NCBI RefSeq assembly: GCF_019320115.1
Contig: NC_089581.1
Location: 8,929,707-8,993,706, forward strand
Length of the DNA stretch: 64,000 nucleotides
Source of the DNA: Miscanthus floridulus
Lineage: Eukaryota > Streptophyta > Magnoliopsida > Poales > Poaceae
Reading direction: 5' to 3'
Shown: piece by piece, positions 41,988 to 53,710 of the stretch
Layout: each line of letters opens with the position of its first letter
Position numbering within the stretch: position 1 is the stretch's first letter
Made by a program: the position numbers and the translations under genes
Notes under the pieces: generated by a model
The model's input: the letters and a program-made list of their open reading frames with translations, nothing else
Database searches by the model: none
What the model was told of the DNA's origin: nothing

Positions 41988-43572
41988 TGAAAGCATCTAG
42001 GCCCCTAGTTGGATTTCGGTGATTAATGTCAATACAAGATTACTATGACTAACGTGTGTTTTGCAGAGGCAATTAAGTTAGGTCATGGTAATGGAGATCG
42101 ATTGGGCAATCGAGGTTGTCATGCCCCTACGATGGAAATCGTTTCGGTTTTCAGAGGATGGACGACAAGGTTAAGGATAACTAGTTCTAAGTGTCGATTG
42201 GAGTTGGAGAGACACTTAGAGTAGTTTAGGACTTTGTTTTTTCCTTTGGCCGTACTATGAAGGGGGGTATGAACGGGTAGCTTGACCTAGTTGAGTCTAG
42301 TGAGTTAGGTGTGGTGCACACTTGTTAAAACTAGCTCTAGGTAGCTCCTATGAATGCCTAAGATCCTTTGGAGCAAACTTCATTCACATATGTTCGAAAG
42401 TTGAAAGTGAATGGAGGGTCAAACACTGACCGGACGCTGGCTCCGGTGCGACCGGACGCTGGCCGCAGGGTCCGGCCAGTTCGTTTGACTGAGGTGGTTA
42501 AGTCTGTTGTGACCGGACGCTGGAGAGTCGTGTGACCGGACGCTGAGAGCTAGCGTCCGGTCAACTCCAGTAAGGGTCCAGACTTGAAAAAGTGTGACCG
42601 GACGCGTCCGGTCAGTGCGACCGGACCCTGAGGGTTCAGCGTCCGGTCGAGTCCAGTAAGGTTCCAGTAAGGGTTTTATGCGACCGGACGCGTCCGGTCA
42701 GTGCTGACCGGACCCTGCCAGCGTCCGGTCGACTCTTTAAATACTGGTTCGCGGGTAGAACTGACCGGAGCGTCCGGTCATCACGACCGGAGCGTCCGGT
42801 CACCCCGCAGAAGCTCATAACGGATAGTTTTTCAGGCTGCCTTATAAATAGAAGCTCCACTCGTGAGTGGAGTGACTTTTGCTCATTCCAACAGCTGAGA
42901 AACACGTTTGTGAGTGCCAAGAAGAGCAAGGTCCTAGTGAGGTGTTTGTGATTTGAGAATCCAAGAGAGTAGCCTCACTAGCAAATCAAGAGTAGCAAAG
43001 TGTGCATCCATCGTCTCATTAGGCTTCGCGTGGTCAAGTGAGAGTTCGTGCTTGTTACTCTTGGTGATCGCCATCACCTAGACGGCTTGGTGGTGATTGG
43101 GAGTTTGGTGTTCACCCGGCGGAGCTTGTGGGTGACCCAACTCAAGTTGTGAGCGGCTTTGGGTGATTCGCCGCGACGGAGTGTCGAAGAATCAACCCGT
43201 AAAGAGCACTTGATCCTTGCGCGGATCAAGGGGGAGCTACACCCTTGCGCGGGTGCTCCAACGAGGACTAGTGGAGAGTGGCGACTCTTCGATACCTCGG
43301 CAAAACATCGCCGCGTTCCTTTCTCTCCCTATTTACTTTGAGCACTTACTTTGAGTATTTACTTTAAGCAATTCAATACTTGTTTTACATCCATAGAATT
43401 GCTTGCTTGAGTAAGGTTGGAACATAGGTGGTGAGTTCGTTGTGCATTAGTTTGATAGAAATACTTTTCTAGGCACAAGGGGTTAATTGGGCTATCCGTA
43501 GGATTTGTTTATTGCAAGAGAATTTCGAATTAGCCCAATTCACCCCCCCTCTTGGGCATCTTGATCCTTTCA
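41988..43572 (+). repeat. Sirevirus 3' LTR, 1585 bp
   Basis: It runs from TGAAAGCATC to ATCCTTTCA and is followed by the target duplication ACTAC. It is identical to the 5' LTR by eye except for one transition at 43250. Confidence 0.95.
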
Positions 43573-43577
43573 ACTAC

Positions 43578-44615
43578 TATCCTCCATATCGCTCGAGGCT
43601 GGCTTGACAACAACCCATCGCTCCCGCCTCGACCGGTCTTCTCGACAGCATGTCGCATCCCATTAATGCATCAACCACTCCCGCAATCTCAGCCGGTCGA
43701 CGGCTCGACACCGCGGAGAGGCCGACGGGACAAGAAGTCGCATCAGCGCCATACCGGCTAAGACAGGGCATGGTGGGGATTACCGGGCACTGTATTCTGG
43801 TGTTGTACCCATGATCAGTGCCCGCACTACACTGTGCCCCGTAACTCCCGCCCCGAAGACAACACAGCATGGGAAATCTGGCCCGGGTCATCATTGCCCC
43901 CGAACTAGCGTACCAAATCGACCACCCCCTCCGGGCCTCGGCACTCTACGCCAGGGTCTCGGCAATCTTGGGATTCACGTCTGCCGAGACCCCCCACCGC
44001 GGTTCGGTCTCGGCACCAACCGAGCCTCGGCCTCGCGTGCAGTCAATCCACAACGACCCACACGCTGACCGCCACGCCCGCTCTGAGGCAGCCCTAGAGC
44101 TCCCATGACGCACAGGATCAGATGTGACCAGCACGTCGCCCCAGCGCTCCAAGGATGGACCACTCCAACGACCACACCGCCACAGGAACAGGCTATAGGG
44201 CTCGGACTCGCTACCTCTGTTCTCACGACGTTGTATAGTTAGCACATGTACTACCCTTGTCCTCCCTTCAACTATAAAAGGAAAGGACTTGGGCCATTTC
44301 AGGGGGGAAGCAGTCACGAAGAACAACACCCTGTAACACGCACACTTCCCTGCCGCCCGAGAGCAACATCTCAAGCAGCCCACATCACTCCCTGCCGAGA
44401 CCTGGGATTAGCTCCCTCTCTCACCTGGCTTGTAACCCCCTACTACAAGCACTTCGGTGCAAGGAATACAAGATCGATCTCTTAGACTGGACGTAGGGCA
44501 CCAATTGTCTGAACCAATATAAGCCTTGTGTCTCTTTGCATCGCCATCCGAGATTGAGAACACATAGTACAAATTTACTAGTTGGTTGAGGATCCCCTGG
44601 TCCAAAACACCGATA
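43578..44615 (+). repeat. Remainder of the gypsy 5' LTR
   Basis: This resumes the LTR that begins at 29980. It contains a TATA box (TATAAAA, 44274-44280) and ends before a primer-binding site TGGCGCGCCAGGTAGGGG (44618-44635), a sequence typical of grass Tat-lineage gypsy elements. The terminal dinucleotide reads TA rather than the expected CA, in keeping with a C-to-T change. Confidence 0.8.
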
Positions 44616-45009
44616 GTTGGCGCGCCAGGTAGGGGGCTCTGCATGTTAGCTTCGTCATCCCAACAAGTTTTGGATGGCAGACCCCGTACGACCACTGTGT
44701 CTCGGCACGGTGGTCTGGTTTGGGAACCTAGAGTTCATGTCTCTAGGGCACGAGTACGACATGGTACTCCTCACACCCTGAACCCCGCCTGTCGACGACG
44801 ACGTCACGCACTGGTAGCCCAGGCGCAGGCGACGCCTAGGCGGCCGCTCTCACCGCGCTCGCCAGGCACGACACGAGCAGGATCACCTCGATGCCATGTG
44901 AACCTAGGGCGACTCGCCGCTCTCCGACGCTATCCCACGACCAGCTGTTGGCGCAAGGTCCCTAGTTGGGGACCTGTCTAGCCTGAACCTGGACAAGGGA
45001 AAAACGCCG

Positions 45010-48000
45010 GTGGCACCCGGCGACGCCCCGACATCAAGCTCCACTCCACCACTCTCTGAGGAACCAACTCCGGCAGAGCAGAGCTCGACGACGGCACTAT
45101 CTCCATACCACTTCGGGTTGAGAAATGCTGCTGCCTCTTATGCTTACGCCTACGCTTCCGCTCATGTGGATCTCTCAGAGCGCCGCCAGCGCTTCGCTCT
45201 CAACTTTGACACCACCGCGTTGACCCACACCCACGTCGACTCCTCGGAGGAGGAGTGGCATGGGCTGGAGCGGATTTCTTCAACCTCCACGACCATGAAA
45301 CCATGCGTCGCTTCTTGGCCACAAGTGACTATTGCTTTGGCTACTCCGATTCTGATGATGAAGGTACTTACGATCCCTCTCGTGAGTGCTTCCACATTGG
45401 ACTTGGGATGCTAAGCACGGGTGATGAGGATGAGGGGGTAAGCAACCACACTCTGCTTCATCAGGGAACAGGCGATGCCATGCCTTCACGCATTGTCCCA
45501 CCGACAGCACAGAACGAGAACCTTGCCCTTGAACAATTTCGACGCCCGGACCTAGAGCAGCTCCGTGAGCTTCAGGCCAAGGTTAAGCAAGATCAACTCC
45601 TTCTGCAACAGCTCTGAAGCACTCTCGAGCAGGAGCAGCAAGGCCGCGGTGACGGCGGAGGAGCCCAGCGATGGGCTCGTGACATGCACCACCGCATCAA
45701 TGACGACGAAGGGGATGATCGTCCCCCAATCTTCAATCGCGCTAGCCAGAATGTCATGGCTACGGCAATGCTAGTACGCGCGATGCCCGAGCCCTCCACC
45801 ACGGAAGGATGACGGGTTCACGATGAGCTCTGGGATCTCCTCGAGACCGCTGCGGTGCAGCAGGCAGAGAGTTCCGTCTCTCGGCGGTGTGGAGCCACCT
45901 CGGACCTCCCCTCAGCACCACACCGATAGAATAGGGAGGTCGTGGTTCGTCTTGAGCCCGCTCGGGTGCCGGCAATCAATAGGGTCCCCCCGGTCCATGA
46001 CCGCCTCGATAACCGATGCAAGGCGTAGGGTGACCACGAGGTGGTCGCCCGACGACGATGCCACGACAGTGAGGGGCCCGCCCGAGGCTACCATCCGCAT
46101 TGGGGTGGTCGTTATGATAGTGAGGAAGACCGTAGTCCTTCTCCTGAACCACCTGGCCCTCGAGTCTTCAGCAGAGCCATCCACAACGCTTAGTTTCTAG
46201 CCTGGTTTCGCCAGCCGGCCAACCCCACAAAGTATAGCGGCGAGACCAACCCTGAGCTTTGGCTTGCTGATTACCGCCTGGCTTGTCAGCTAGGTGGCGT
46301 GGACGATGACCTGCTCATCATCCGCAACCTCCCCTTACTCTTATCAGACTCAGCGCGAGCCTGGCTCGAGCATCTTCCTCCCTCTCAGATCCACGACTGG
46401 CGTGACTTGGTTAGGGTCTTCATCGGGAATTTCTAGGGCACATACGTGCGCCCTAGAAACTCCTGAGACCTTAAGAGCTGTCGCCAGAAACTAGATGAGT
46501 CTCTTCGAGACTTCATCCGGCGCTTCTCTAAATAATGCACCGAGTTGCCCAGCGTCGGCGATTCAGAGATCGTTCAGGCTTTCCTCTCTGGCACCACCTA
46601 CCGAGACTTAGTCCGAGAATTAGGCCGGAACGTGCCGCGCTCGGCTGCCGCACTCCTCGACATCACCACCAACTTCGCCTCAGGCGAAGAGGCTATAGGG
46701 GCCATCTTCCCTGAGAACGACGCCAAGGGAAAGCGGAGGGATGAGGCCCCCGAGGCCTCGGTTCCCCGCCTCCCCAAAAGAAAGAAGAAGGATCGCTAGG
46801 GGAAGCGGGCCGCCCTCGAGGCCGATCTGGATGTGGCTGTAGAACACAAGAATCCCCAAGGCCCTAGGGGCCCCAGACCTTTCGACGACATGCTTAAGAA
46901 ACCCTGCCCTTACCACCAAGGCCCGGTAAAGCATGCCCTCAAGGATTGCTCCATGCTGCAGCGTTACTACGCTAGGCTCAGGCTCCCCAACAACGACGCC
47001 AAGCAGAAGGGCGCCAACGACCAGGACAATGACAAGGACGATGGGTTCCCAGAGGTACACAACGCCTTCATGATCTTCGGCGGACCCTCGGCGTGCCTTA
47101 CGGCGTGGTAGCAAAAGAGGGAACGCTGAGAGGTCTTCTCAGCCAAGGTGGCCACTCCCTGGTACCTCGACTGGTCTCGGGAGGCGATCACCTTTGATCG
47201 AGATGACCACCCCAACCATGTTCCGAATCCTGGGCAGTACCCACTTGTTGTCGACTCGATCATCGGCAACACCTGACTCACCAAGGTGTTGATGGACGGA
47301 GGCAGCGGCCTCAATATCCTCTACGCCAACACCCTGGAGCTCTTGGAGATCGACCGATCAAGGCTCCGAGGCGATGCCGCACCTTTCCATGGCATTGTGC
47401 TAGGGAAACACACACGACCCTTCGGGCGCATCGACCTTCCTGTCTGCTTCGGCACCCCCTCCAACTACCGCAAGGAGGTCCTTACCTTCGAGGTGGTCGA
47501 GTTTAGGGGAACCTACCACGCCATCCTAGGGCGGCCGTGCTACGCCAAATTCATGGTGGTCCCCAACTATACCTACCTCAAGCTCAAGATGCCAGGCCCC
47601 AGCGGTATCATCATGATTGAGTCCATGTACGAACATGCATACGACTACGACGTCGAGTGCATCGAGTACGCTAAGGCTCTTGCAGAGGCTAAGACCCTCA
47701 TCGCCAACCTCGACCAACTCAGTGGCGAGGCGCCTGGCTCCAAGCATCGTGCAGGGGCGTTCGAGCCTGCGGAGGCCATCAAGCTCATCCCAGTCGACCC
47801 CGCTTGCCCCGACGATCGAGCACTGAGGATCAGCGCCACCCTCGACATCAAATAGGAGGCTATGCTCATCGACTTCCTCCGTGTGAATGCTGACATGTTC
47901 GCATGGAGTCCCTTGGACATGTTGGGCATACCGAGGGAGGTCGCCGAGCATGCCTTGGACATCCGGGCCAGCTCTAGACCGGTGCAGCAACGCCTACACC

Positions 48001-49204
48001 GATTCGACGAGGAAAAGCGTAGGGCCATCGATGAGGAGGTGCAGAAACTCTTGGCGGCCAGGTTCATCAAGGAAGTGTCCCACCTAGAGTGGTTGGCCAA
48101 CCCCGTGTTAGTTAGGAAGAAAAATGGGAAATGGAGGATGTGTGTAGACTACACCGGTTTAAATAAAGCCTGTCCAAAAGTCCCCTTTCTATTACCCCGA
48201 ATCGATCAGATCATTGACTCCACCACAGGGTGCGAGACCCTATCTTTCCTTGATGCGTATTCTAGTTACCATCAAATCAAGATGAAAGAGTCTGACCAGC
48301 TTGTGACTTCTTTCATCACCCCATTCGGCATGTACTGCTATGTGACTATGCCTTTTGGCCTCAGAAACACAAGGGCCACATACCAGCGGTGCATGACCCA
48401 GGTCTTTGGCAACCACATTGGGTGAACCATCGAGGCCTATGTGGATGACATCGTGATCAAGTCTAGAAAGGCCGAAGATCTCATCAACGACTTGAAGATA
48501 GCCTTCAAATGCCTTAGAGAGAAGGGCATCAAGCTCAATCCTGAGAAGTGTGTGTTCGGGGTCCCCTGAGGCATGCTCTTGGGATTCATAGTCTCGGAGC
48601 GCGGCATCAAAGCCAACCCAGAGAAGGTCTCGGCCGTAACTAGCATGGGACCAATCAGAGACCTCAAGGGAGTGCAGAGGGTCATGGGATGCCTTGCGGC
48701 CCTGAGCCGCTTCATCTCGCGCCTCGGCGAAAAGGGCTTGCCTCTGTATCGCCTCTTGATAAAATCCGAATGCTTTTTCTAGACCCCCGAGGCCAAAGAA
48801 GCCCTCGCCAAGCTTAAAGCACTGCTCACTAATCCTCCTATCCTGGTACCCCTGGCCAGGGACGAGGCCCTCTTACTCTATGTCGTAGCAACGACCCAAG
48901 TGGTCAGCACTGCCATAGTAGTAGAAAGGCAGAAAGAGGGGCATGCTCTACCCACCCAATGACCTGTTTACTTCATCAGTGAAGTACTCTCCGAGACCAA
49001 AATGCGCTACCCCCACATCTAGAAGCTGGTCTATGACGTAGTCCTCGCCCGGCGCAAGCTGCGTCACTACTTCGAGTCCCACCCAGTGACTGTGGTATCG
49101 TCTTTTCCCTTGGGAGAGATAGTCCATAACCGGGAAGCCTCAGGCAGGATAGCCAAGTGGGCCATCGAGCTTATGGGGGATGCCTTGACTTTTGCGCCTC
49201 GGTT
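45010..49204 (+). pseudogene. Tat-lineage gypsy gag-pol, riddled with stops and truncated in RNase H
   Basis: Gag begins near 45010 with typical Tat motifs, shifts frame once near 45,257 (a small insertion in the SSEEEW region) and then stays in one frame to 49204. Blocks in order: gag core (NPELWLADYRLACQLGG, about 46.25 kb), a zinc-finger-like CPYHQG segment (46,905), protease (VLMDGGSGLNILY, 47,287), reverse transcriptase (NPVLVRKKNGKWRMCVDYT at about 48,100; AYVDDIVIKSRK at about 48,435) and RNase H up to DALTFAPR. In that frame I count 18 stops, at 45615, 45810, 45927, 46026, 46191, 46434, 46464, 46533, 46797, 47109, 47127, 47274, 47853, 48423, 48567, 48780, 48960 and 49020, and no frameshift. 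The element ends abruptly where the duplication junction joins MPC1 intron sequence; integrase and the 3' LTR are missing. Confidence 0.9.
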
Positions 49205-49416
49205 AGCTCCCAGAATAAAATCCTACCGATGTTTCTCACAAAGCAAGGGGTGCTTCGAATCCCTCACCCTACAAACAGATTAAAGCCATTTTCGACATGA
49301 CAGAACTCGGACACCGCTAGCATCAATATAATTGCGAAATTACGCTCGGTGCGTTGTTAAAGTCCACGAATCGCACAGATTTGCTAAGAACCCAAGCATG
49401 AACTGCAGAGGCGTAC

Positions 49417-49512
49417 CGCGACGACGAAGCCCCAGTTGGCGACAGGGCCCCAGAAGTGGGTGGTCTTGGGGCCGACGGGGCTGTTCAGGAACGATTTGAG
49501 CGCCGTCGCCAT
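49417..49512 (-). pseudogene. Orphan MPC1 exon 1 (duplication remnant)
   Basis: Identical to exon 1 of MPC1 at 16233-16328, with its promoter-side sequence and splice donor (GCG then GTACGC). Only 212 bp of intron 1 follow before the junction to the gypsy element, so exons 2-4 are absent. If transcribed, the donor would have no natural acceptor and transcription would run into gypsy sequence antisense to its pol. Confidence 0.9.
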
Positions 49513-50546
49513 GGGGGAAGAGGAAGCAGCCGAAATCACCTGCCCATGTCACGCATACCGAATCACCACATCAAATCCAATAACAATAACAGCGAAATCG
49601 GGGTGCGGCGATCTCGACAGGACGTATGACCAGCCGTAGCGTTCCGCGAGAAGATCCACCAGCCCGTAGAGGGAGGGAGGGAGGAAGGGAGGGAGGGATA
49701 CCTAGCGCAGCTCTCGTCGACGGCGGCGGCGGGACAGGCTCACAAGTCGACGAGGGCGAGGTTGGTGGAGAACGGGGGGAACAGAAGAGGACCAGTTGTC
49801 CAGTTGCAGTTGGAGAAGATTATAAATGGTGCAAGTGGGCCCGGCGGTATCATCGCATTCAACCGTGGAGAGAGCAACATAAATTCTAGTTCAAATTTGA
49901 AGATATTTTTCTCGAAATTGTTGCATAATTCTTCTCTTCTACTATATCCGTTCCAAATCATAAGTTTTAAACCAATATATAAAAATACACAAGCATCTAC
50001 AACTACAACATCAAACTACATTTATTACTCATCAGATATACCGAGACATATGTTCATAGTGTATTTGTTATATTATATAGATGGTAATATATTTTTCTAT
50101 AAACATTGTTAAAATTAGTAGCCTTGTTCTGCAGCTACTTTAGCAGTTTTTCAGCGAGAATGAACAATATTTTTCTGTTACAACAAATTAGCATAAGCTA
50201 AATTTCAGCCAGTAAATTTGACTTTGGATAATAAAGCTAAAACAATCTATACTTTCCAATGGAAGAAGTAATAAGCAAACAGATACACAACACAGAGTGT
50301 TCTTAAAAAGAGGAGTCTAAACCTAAGAATGCATTGGGCACGTAACTTTGAACATGATCAGATCAGGGCGGACCCTGGGCCTCAGCCGGCTTACCATTTG
50401 CTCCATCCGTAGTCAATATTTGTAAATAAACCTACAACATGCATAACCGAGTTTTTCACGTACGTCACATCAATATTGGCATGTGGTAATACATAAATTG
50501 TACGGTCGAAGCATGAGCTTCCTAGTTTCGTCATTGTTCAGAGCGA

Positions 50547-53370
50547 CTATGGTTTATGGTCAATCTTCACCGTTGGGCCTCCTAGCTCTTTCTTCTCCAT
50601 GAACCTGCACACAATCATATCAAAACTCCGACATTAATACCTTACTATTCCCTCTAGGTTGTGCCCTGTTCGCTTGAACTTATCAACCGTACCGTTTCAG
50701 TGAAATAAAAGTGTTTTTCTCTTACAACAAATCAGCATCAGCCGTTTTTCCAGCCAGGCGAACAAGGCGCAAAACCCCGTAATGTTTTCGTTGTTATAGG
50801 AAAATTGCAATCCAAGGCCAATGATGTTCATTGAGCTTTTGCAAAGTTGTAAGATTGAATAGATTACAAGTGGAGAAGCTTTACCCTTGAGCCCTAGCCC
50901 ACCGAGACAACTGGTAGAGCTGAACACATTCGTTGCAGCTGTGGGTTACCATAAGGAAGTAGTTCCGAGGTCGTACCATCCATGCAAACCTGACGAAGAG
51001 TGCAGAATACACACACAAAACTGCAAAAAGAACATAAACATCAGCGATGGTTACAAAACTGCAAAAAGAACTATGAGACATACAAATCCCCAAGTATTTT
51101 CACATACCTCCTGTCATATTGCCGGATATCATTTCAGGAGGCTTTTTTGTGTCAGACACACTCTGCAAAAATATATAAAAGTAAAAAATCCTCAGTGTTT
51201 ATTAGTTGTAATATACCGGCAAGTAAGAGCGAATGAAAACAAGTAGAACCAAATGTGAATCAGATATTGTGTTTTAAAAGTTATTTCATATTTGGAAACT
51301 TTAGCGAAAAGTTAGTAAAACCATTTCTTTTTTCTTAAATCCAAATAACATTAAATAATATGAGCATTTATATTCATATGGTTAACTTTGTATTTACAGA
51401 TAGTGAATAAAGTTTAATATTAACATTTTTATTTGTTTCATATTTATTAGAATATTTATGAAGTTATAATTATAAATTTTCATGTATGTTTATCAATATA
51501 TTGGAATATTTAATAAATTTAAAATTTTAGTTTGATCCATAATATGTATAATACAGTAAATATATTATAAACAGAGAAGTAAATTTTAAAGAAAAAGTTA
51601 TAACTCTGCATCAAAATGGGTTGAAAGCTCACATAAACCTTAATATAATTAGAAAAACAAACAACATGAGATTATTATCCAATAAAATTCTAAATATCCT
51701 ATTAATATTTGTATCCATATTGGATTTTAAGTATCCATATTCCTATCGATAACCGAGATGGCTATATGAATCCATATCCAGTATCGAAAAAAACACTTGG
51801 GTATTTGTGCCCCTTTGAGGCTTTGTTTGGATGTAGTTGGATTCGTATTAATCACATGTGTTAGGGTGGATTAGAGTGAAATTTGAACTAAATTCCATCC
51901 CAATCCACTCCAACACATGTGGATTGAGGTTAATCCGATGACATCCAAACAAGGCCTGAATGGAGGACGGTGAGAAATGTCCCGTTTCATGTTCCATGCT
52001 TTCTCACAAGACACCATGAATTAAAATTGAAGGTCCCACATGTTAAGAATGGCATGGAATATTTTCAATATATTCTCTCTATTTTAAATTGTAAGTCGTT
52101 TTATCATCATAAGTCAAACTTCTTTAATTTGATCAAGTTTATGGACAGACATGGTAACATTAAAATAATCAAATGAAATGTATTATTAATGTATATTTAA
52201 GTTTGGTTTAATAACACCGCATTGATGTGCTAGGTATTTATCCATTCCCATATAACCTTGGTCAAAAGTTATACTAGTTTGATTTAGAGCAAAAACTAAA
52301 TCGACTTACAATTTAGAACGGGAGAGAGGTAAGATATATGAGCTATACTCTCTTCGTTATATGTATCGTTTTAGCTTTCTATCAAAGTACAACAAAGATT
52401 CTTTAAACCTAGACATAGGGTGGTGTCTAGATTACATCGAACATGACGTGAATCTGATATAGTGGGGGACAGAGAGAGTACTTTAACTTTAACGTGAACA
52501 GGCTGAGCATCAATGATTGGAGGTCTATTATTTCTGGTTGCAACTTGCATCGACATTATTTTGGTTTCTTTTTCCTTTTCGATTGGGACACGCAAATAAT
52601 TCATCCCTGATAAGAAAGTAATATGTGCAAATAATTATTTGTCCCCGATAAGAAAGTAAATATATGTGCAAATAATATGTGGTTTTGTATTGTTTCCCAT
52701 GAGAGAGATTCAGCTATGGTCTATCGATCTTAATGAAAGTTCGAAAGACACTTCTTGAAGAAAACAAAGGATAGAAAAAGTCTGTCGGCGCTGTCAAGTG
52801 TCAACAGTTGGCTGCAGCTTGCGGAGTTTTTGGAGCTATGGGTCTGTCTGTATTGATCTATACTGAGCGTTTCATTCCGTGGGATTCCGATCAGTATGAC
52901 TCGGTGCAACACACGAAAATAGACTGAAATGCAGATTCGATTCGTATACAAGGGTCATGCAGAGCATCCATTTTCATGCTTTAAACTGTTTGATTCGAGA
53001 CACACTCAGCAAGTGCGACTCAGACAAGATAAGACTGAATACAAAATGACCTGCGAGAGAAAGTGACTCGCTCACTCAAGCAAGTCAAATTATACGTCAG
53101 ATTACTACTGGTGCTCAAGCTCAAAAAGCTCAGCTCATGCTGAAGAGAGACTAGATTCACGATCAGGAGCTCTCAGCAAAGACCAATCAATAGCAACAAC
53201 GCCGGCAAAGAGTGAACGAGATGAACGAACCCCGATCGTAGTCGACAGCAGGACGTGTACGTACGTACCGCGAGGATGATGCCCCAGTTGGAGACGGGTC
53301 CCCAGAAGTGCGTCGTCTTGGGGGCCCACTGGGACTGCGTTCCTAGGAACGCCTTGAACGCCGCCGACAT
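50547..53370 (-). CDS. Unit 2 copy of the MPC1 paralogue, 116 aa, altered exon 1
   Basis: Exons are 53370-53269, 51162-51108, 51020-50885 and 50604-50547 (102, 55, 136 and 58 bp). Exons 2-4 match unit 1. Exon 1 is 6 bp longer because of several clustered small insertions at about 53,320-53,345, which replace the highly conserved NSPVG with GTQSQWA while restoring the frame. NSPVG is nearly invariant in plant MPC1, so either this copy is impaired or the change is sequence error; the surrounding 1.4 kb is full of single-base indels, which favours error. The total of 351 bp stays open. Confidence 0.65.
51819..51956. mobile_element. Unit 2 copy of the fold-back MITE
   Basis: Same element as 18642-18780 with one base missing in the left arm (TAATCACATG instead of TAATCCACATG). 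Confidence 0.75.
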
Positions 53371-53527
53371 GGCGGGCAGGCTGAGATGAGGCGGCCGGCC
53401 GGCCGACGAGCGAGCGAGGACGCGGAGTCCGTGGACCGTGGAGGAAGAAGACTGGCTAGGCACGATTCCGCGGAGTAGTTGGAGTAGCTACTCTAGAGTG
53501 ATGGGAATTGGACGATGGCAGACGTTG

Positions 53528-53535
53528 CATATAAA
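53528..53535 (-). promoter_or_regulatory. TATA-like box of the unit 2 MPC1 paralogue
   Basis: Same CCTTTATATG element as in unit 1, 158 bp upstream of the start codon at 53370. Confidence 0.4.
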
Positions 53536-53710
53536 GGAGGGATCCAAACGCCACCACCACCTGGTGACTGGTCCATTGCTACTTTACTTTTTATCTTCTT
53601 GCCGTCCGGTCCGGCGGCTTTGGAACGCATATAGGTAATCATGTACGAGTCCCACGTCGTGCTGACTGTGCTGGCTTACAAAGCACAAGAACTGCAATGC
53701 CGCCCATTTC

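Larger units (their letters stand above)
30252..43572 (+). mobile_element. Complete 13.3-kb Sirevirus (Ty1/copia) with an extra third ORF
   Basis: The structure is complete: target duplication ACTAC (30247-30251 and 43573-43577), 5' LTR, primer-binding site for Met tRNA, long gag, pol in copia order (protease, integrase, reverse transcriptase, RNase H), a third ORF, a polypurine tract and a 3' LTR. The two LTRs have the same length and I found one difference (T at 31514 against C at 43250), so the insertion is very young. Sirevirus hallmarks are the extended coiled-coil gag, GACCGGACGC-type palindromic repeats and several polypurine-tract-like sites before the 3' LTR. All three large frames are open in this copy, so it may still be active. 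The start of the same insertion reappears in unit 2 at 63415. Confidence 0.95.
16021..49204 (+). repeat. Unit 1 of a 33.18-kb direct tandem duplication
   Basis: The sequence starting TTAGCTCCCAGAATAAAATC at 16019 recurs at 49203 and both copies then run collinearly to the end of the window. Unit 1 contains MPC1 exon 1, the MPC1 paralogue, the TBC gene, the VAMP pseudogene and the complete retrotransposon nest up to the point where the gypsy element is cut. The start offset between units is 33,184 bp, drifting to 33,163 bp by the Sirevirus LTR through small indels. Confidence 0.95.
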
